Below are positions 7,501 to 9,119 of a stretch of 9,119 nt of DNA, one piece after another; within the stretch, counting starts at the first letter, position 1; each line of letters opens with the position of its first letter. Below the pieces are notes generated by a model, which saw only the letters and a list, made by a program, of their open reading frames with translations, did not search any database and was not told the origin of the DNA. Origin of the DNA: an uncultured Selenomonadaceae bacterium (GTDB lineage Bacteria > Bacillota > Negativicutes > Selenomonadales > Selenomonadaceae); assembly GCA_902782705.1 (NCBI GenBank), contig CACZOL010000211.1, positions 1 through 9,119 of the forward strand, written 5' to 3'. The position numbers were made by a program, and so were the translations under genes.

Positions 7501-8798
7501 AATTCCTTGCGCTCCGCCATGCGCTTTTCCTTATCCACGCCCAGCATCTTATAATAGCCGTCATTCAGGTAGGCGCTTTTCAGCACGTTGTCTTCGAAGA
7601 CGTAAATGCCGACGCCTGCCGGAATATTTTCAATCAACGAGGCAAGACGCTGTTCTTCCGCTTGCGCCTCGCGAAACATCTCCGCATGGCGATGGCTGTC
7701 CGTCCAAAGCCCGCCCAGTACCACAAGCATCGCCAGCGTGAGAATAGCGACCGGAGCGACCGCGCCACGATAGCGCGCCCAAAAACCCGGCAATTCGCAG
7801 ACGTACAGCGTGTTCACCGGCAGCATCTCGCGCGTGACGCCCGAAACCGCCATCAGTGTCTCGTCGAAAATCGGCGTCGCCTCTGCGTTGACAGACACGC
7901 CCAATATACCGCCGCCGTCCATAATATGGAGGATCGCCTTGCCTGCAGCGTTACCAAGCGCATGATACGAAACGGCGACGCCGCCGATAAAGCCTTCGCC
8001 GATAGTGGACGCGTCAACGGAGAACACAGGCACGGCGGCGTTATCCGCCACAAGGCGCACCGCCTGATGGAACGAAAAACGTTTGCCCGCCTTATCCTCG
8101 TCCAGTGCCAAGAACACTGGCAACGTATTGCGCTCAAACGCGCGGCATGCCTTAACGATATCCGCTTCCGTCATCTGCGATGCGTCCAGCAGGGAAACGG
8201 AGAGATCGGGAAACGTCTCCTTTAATCGCATGAATTCCGCCGCCAACCCAACACCCGTCGCCGTCCCGTCCGTGATGCCGACGATCTTTGTGAGCTTCGG
8301 ATCGATGAGCCGCGCAAGCTCGACCGTGCGACGAATCGGGAGCCCGACAGCGCCCCCCACCATCATTTTGTCGTACGCCGCACGCCTTGACGTCTCAAGG
8401 CTTCGCACGCCTGTGTAAACGACGGGAAGTCCTGAAAAAATCGTTTCTCTTTCGTCCAGAACAAGCCGCAGCGATTCATCCCCGACAGTACAAACGAGAT
8501 CGTAATCCGCACGCCCGTCCGCATTGCGCCAGATGTCCCGCAGCGCGTTTTGCTGGGAAATTTCGGGTGCAGGCGACCCCTTGCCCAGAAAAACATAACG
8601 AATCTCCGCCCCATCCCCGACAGCTTCACTCAACCCCTCCATGAAGGGCCGCGTCGAAGGCCACGAAGCGTCCCTGCTCATCAGGACGAGCACGCGCCGC
8701 CCCGCAGCATCCGCAGACGGCGAAAAAAGCGCAAAGAAAAGGAGCAGTCCGCACAAAACCATGTGCGCCCGCTCCAAAAAAACTCTCCGACCCTTCAT
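4554..8798 (-). CDS. Membrane-bound hybrid sensor histidine kinase with periplasmic substrate-binding-like domain and multiple PAS modules
   Basis: Predicted phosphorelay sensor of 1,414 residues. The ATG at 8798 is chosen because GGGAGG lies ten bases upstream and a signal peptide begins right there; a GTG 60 bases earlier lacks a binding site. Order: signal peptide (1-31, VLCGLLLFFALF, cleavage ADA|A); periplasmic domain (about 33-343) of ABC substrate-binding type (RRVLVLMSRDASWPSTRPF, GLPVVYTGV, KIVGITDG, VFSVDAS); transmembrane helix (about 345-365, VAPVAILTLAMLVVLGGLW); short coiled linker; PAS-type modules at about 385-500, 514-630, 636-748, 762-885 and a diverged one at 888-1012; HisKA with phospho-acceptor H1046 in SHEIRTPMN; HATPase_c with N-box N1164, DTGIGID and GGTGLGLAIS; receiver (1285-1412) with acceptor D1339 in LMDIRMP and the lysine of TKP. 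No Hpt domain follows. It should detect a periplasmic small molecule bound by the first domain and relay phosphate to D1339, then to an unseen Hpt/regulator. Ligand and targets cannot be deduced. Confidence 0.93.
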   Translation of the reverse strand: MKGRRVFLERAHMVLCGLLLFFALFSPSADAAGRRVLVLMSRDASWPSTRPFMEGLSEAVGDGAEIRYVFLGKGSPAPEISQQNALRDIWRNADGRADYDLVCTVGDESLRLVLDERETIFSGLPVVYTGVRSLETSRRAAYDKMMVGGAVGLPIRRTVELARLIDPKLTKIVGITDGTATGVGLAAEFMRLKETFPDLSVSLLDASQMTEADIVKACRAFERNTLPVFLALDEDKAGKRFSFHQAVRLVADNAAVPVFSVDASTIGEGFIGGVAVSYHALGNAAGKAILHIMDGGGILGVSVNAEATPIFDETLMAVSGVTREMLPVNTLYVCELPGFWARYRGAVAPVAILTLAMLVVLGGLWTDSHRHAEMFREAQAEEQRLASLIENIPAGVGIYVFEDNVLKSAYLNDGYYKMLGVDKEKRMAERKEFLQFVHPDDLPAVLEEIQKDIMEDQDFEGIFRLLDGSGKYRWINTHIRLVEHQGNRKTYYGTFHDNNALMQAHQELHESQEMMRSAIEHSDLQAWVYDPETGQGGAIVIDPTRQLQDYGKMDYPSDAVKSGLIHPDDVEKFMSLHQRMKAGEAEAEVIIRIRKQGIGYHWERVRYTRLRDVAGREARVLGTAQDMDAYKDLEQKFQRAITQTGIAVGVYDIRSHRYEVSIRDKHLTFRKAPDDVIRKGFIYPEDEDKYRSFFRRMEAGEPTAGGLIRFVSGGGASHRWYHYIMTAVPGRDGKPFQAMSTRLDVTEQVRREMRYREELMRRQSLEGNVALALSINITQNTVQEYVVNGHRSASATGQTFAWAVEQEIAHLPEEQDRQAFREFSRPEQLEEAIHAGELTHSIEYLRRFENGELRWARCRFDLMENPGTGDWMLFSYVRDIHEAKVDEIAFSNVVEGMIDYIACLDVTTGKARFVRIPGENTAIPSLKLETYYDFEEASQRAAALLPDPEERKELVECFKVKNLTEALDRKGTVYFGHWIEAKGKRLRKELRASYLGPTKSMVVIIERDVTEMYTEEEKRREELQKALADAEAASRAKSDFLSRMSHEIRTPMNAIIGLTALAKGRAEDTKYVEESLSKMDSAAHFLLGLINDVLDLSRIERGKMQLDNTPHDMAEFLDGIDVIIRARAAEGFVRYTRTEKGNLPAACVFDALKLKQVLVNILSNAVKFTPRDGAVDFIVETLGIAGDWATFRFIIKDTGIGIDQAFLPHIFNAFEQESAGNTTRYGGTGLGLAISKNIIDLMGGSIRVESEKGVGSIFFVSVTFPVTSLAGESEGDDGGEADFTGMRVLLAEDNEINREIATAILEDKGFTVDSVTDGEEAVAKFRESGAGVYDVILMDIRMPFLDGFGATERIRAMDGHPDAATIPIVAMTANAFEEDVKRARAVGMDEYLTKPVEPDTVYKVLWKILRKKKG

Positions 8799-9119
8799 AT
8801 CGCATCTGCCTCCCGCGGAAAACGCGGCGAATCCGCGCTTCCCGCCGTTCTCGTACACCCGCGATTATCGCTCGACGTGCTGTTTTTCTTTTTCCTGTTT
8901 CTCGTGTTCTTCCTTTCCTTGCGCTTCTTCATTTCCTTCGCATGGCGCTTCTCTTCTTTCTCGAAGTGCTCTTTTTCTTCTTCCGTCAGCGTTCCCTTCG
9001 TATGCGAAAGGATTTCCGTGCGATGGTCTTTTTCATAGTCGAGGATCGCACGGTAGAAAATCCCGTCCCGGCTCTTTTCCGTCAGCTCGGCAATTACGAC
9101 TTCCTTTTTCGGCTCCGAA
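8795..9119 (-). CDS. Unrecognised highly charged protein, C-terminal end only
   Basis: The 5' part is outside the window; 107 codons plus stop are seen, read from 9118. The first 60 or so residues look like a normal soluble protein: KKEVVIAELTEKSRDGIFY, RAILDYEKDHRTEILSH, then a charged helix (TEEEKEHFEKEEKRHAKEM). After that comes a strongly basic tail (KKRKERKNTRNRKKKNS) and a low-complexity end. The TGA stop overlaps the kinase ATG as ATGA, implying one operon and coupled translation. The tail uses AGA, AGG and TGT codons that are uncommon in the neighbouring genes, so a frameshift near 8920-8940 is possible. In the alternative frame the protein would end EEHEKQEKEKQHVER at a TAA at 8865-8867. 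I do not recognise the family. Confidence 0.6.
   Translation of the reverse strand, partial: SEPKKEVVIAELTEKSRDGIFYRAILDYEKDHRTEILSHTKGTLTEEEKEHFEKEEKRHAKEMKKRKERKNTRNRKKKNSTSSDNRGCTRTAGSADSPRFPREADAI
8809..8814 (-). promoter_or_regulatory. Ribosome binding site deciding the kinase start
   Basis: GGGAGG on the minus strand, ten bases before the ATG at 8798 and inside the 3' end of the upstream reading frame. It supports the shorter kinase (signal peptide near the N-terminus) over the GTG at 8858, which has no such site. Confidence 0.7.

Noticed and set aside
6369..8225. A 618-codon plus-strand frame opposite the kinase gene.
   Set aside because: It is antisense to conserved PAS and periplasmic domains, has no ribosome binding site of note, and its composition is typical of a shadow frame.

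Overview
The window reads as a stretch of chromosome from a diderm Firmicute, most likely Negativicutes of the Selenomonas type (inference, no database search). Three things point that way: acetolactate synthase genes with strong AGGAGG-type ribosome binding sites, next to genes that only make sense in an outer-membrane cell (an LptD/OstA-type lipopolysaccharide assembly protein and an exported periplasmic repeat protein), and a GC-rich composition with many CGC, GCG and TCG codons. Every credible gene lies on the minus strand, so transcription runs from high to low coordinates. Coding density is high and no gene-free gap reaches 300 bases.

In transcription order: (1) the 3' end of an unrecognised, very charged protein enters at 9119 and ends at 8795. 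(2) Its stop overlaps by ATGA the start of a large membrane-bound hybrid sensor histidine kinase (8798-4554). This has a signal peptide, a periplasmic domain like an ABC-transporter substrate-binding protein, one transmembrane helix, about five PAS-type modules, HisKA, HATPase_c and a C-terminal receiver. A strong intrinsic terminator at 4521-4551 follows. (3) ilvB and ilvN (4448-2248), coupled by a 4-base overlap, encode the two subunits of acetohydroxyacid synthase, the first common enzyme of branched-chain amino acid synthesis. (4) After a gap of about 100 bases with an extended -10 promoter comes an exported protein (2146-1190) with about six degenerate 20-residue tandem repeats, a beta-rich domain and a glycine-rich hydrophobic segment, followed by an intrinsic terminator at 1158-1184. 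(5) An LptD/OstA-like protein starts at 1016 and runs off the low-coordinate edge.

The ilvBN pair is metabolic housekeeping. The repeat protein and the LptD-like protein probably both serve the cell envelope, though each appears to have its own promoter. The kinase is an orphan here: no response regulator, Hpt protein or transporter partner is visible, unless the truncated upstream gene is related to it. I see no RNA genes, insertion sequences, CRISPR arrays or integration sites. The least-explained items are the coupled unknown-protein/hybrid-kinase pair and the periplasmic repeat protein beside the lipopolysaccharide assembly gene.
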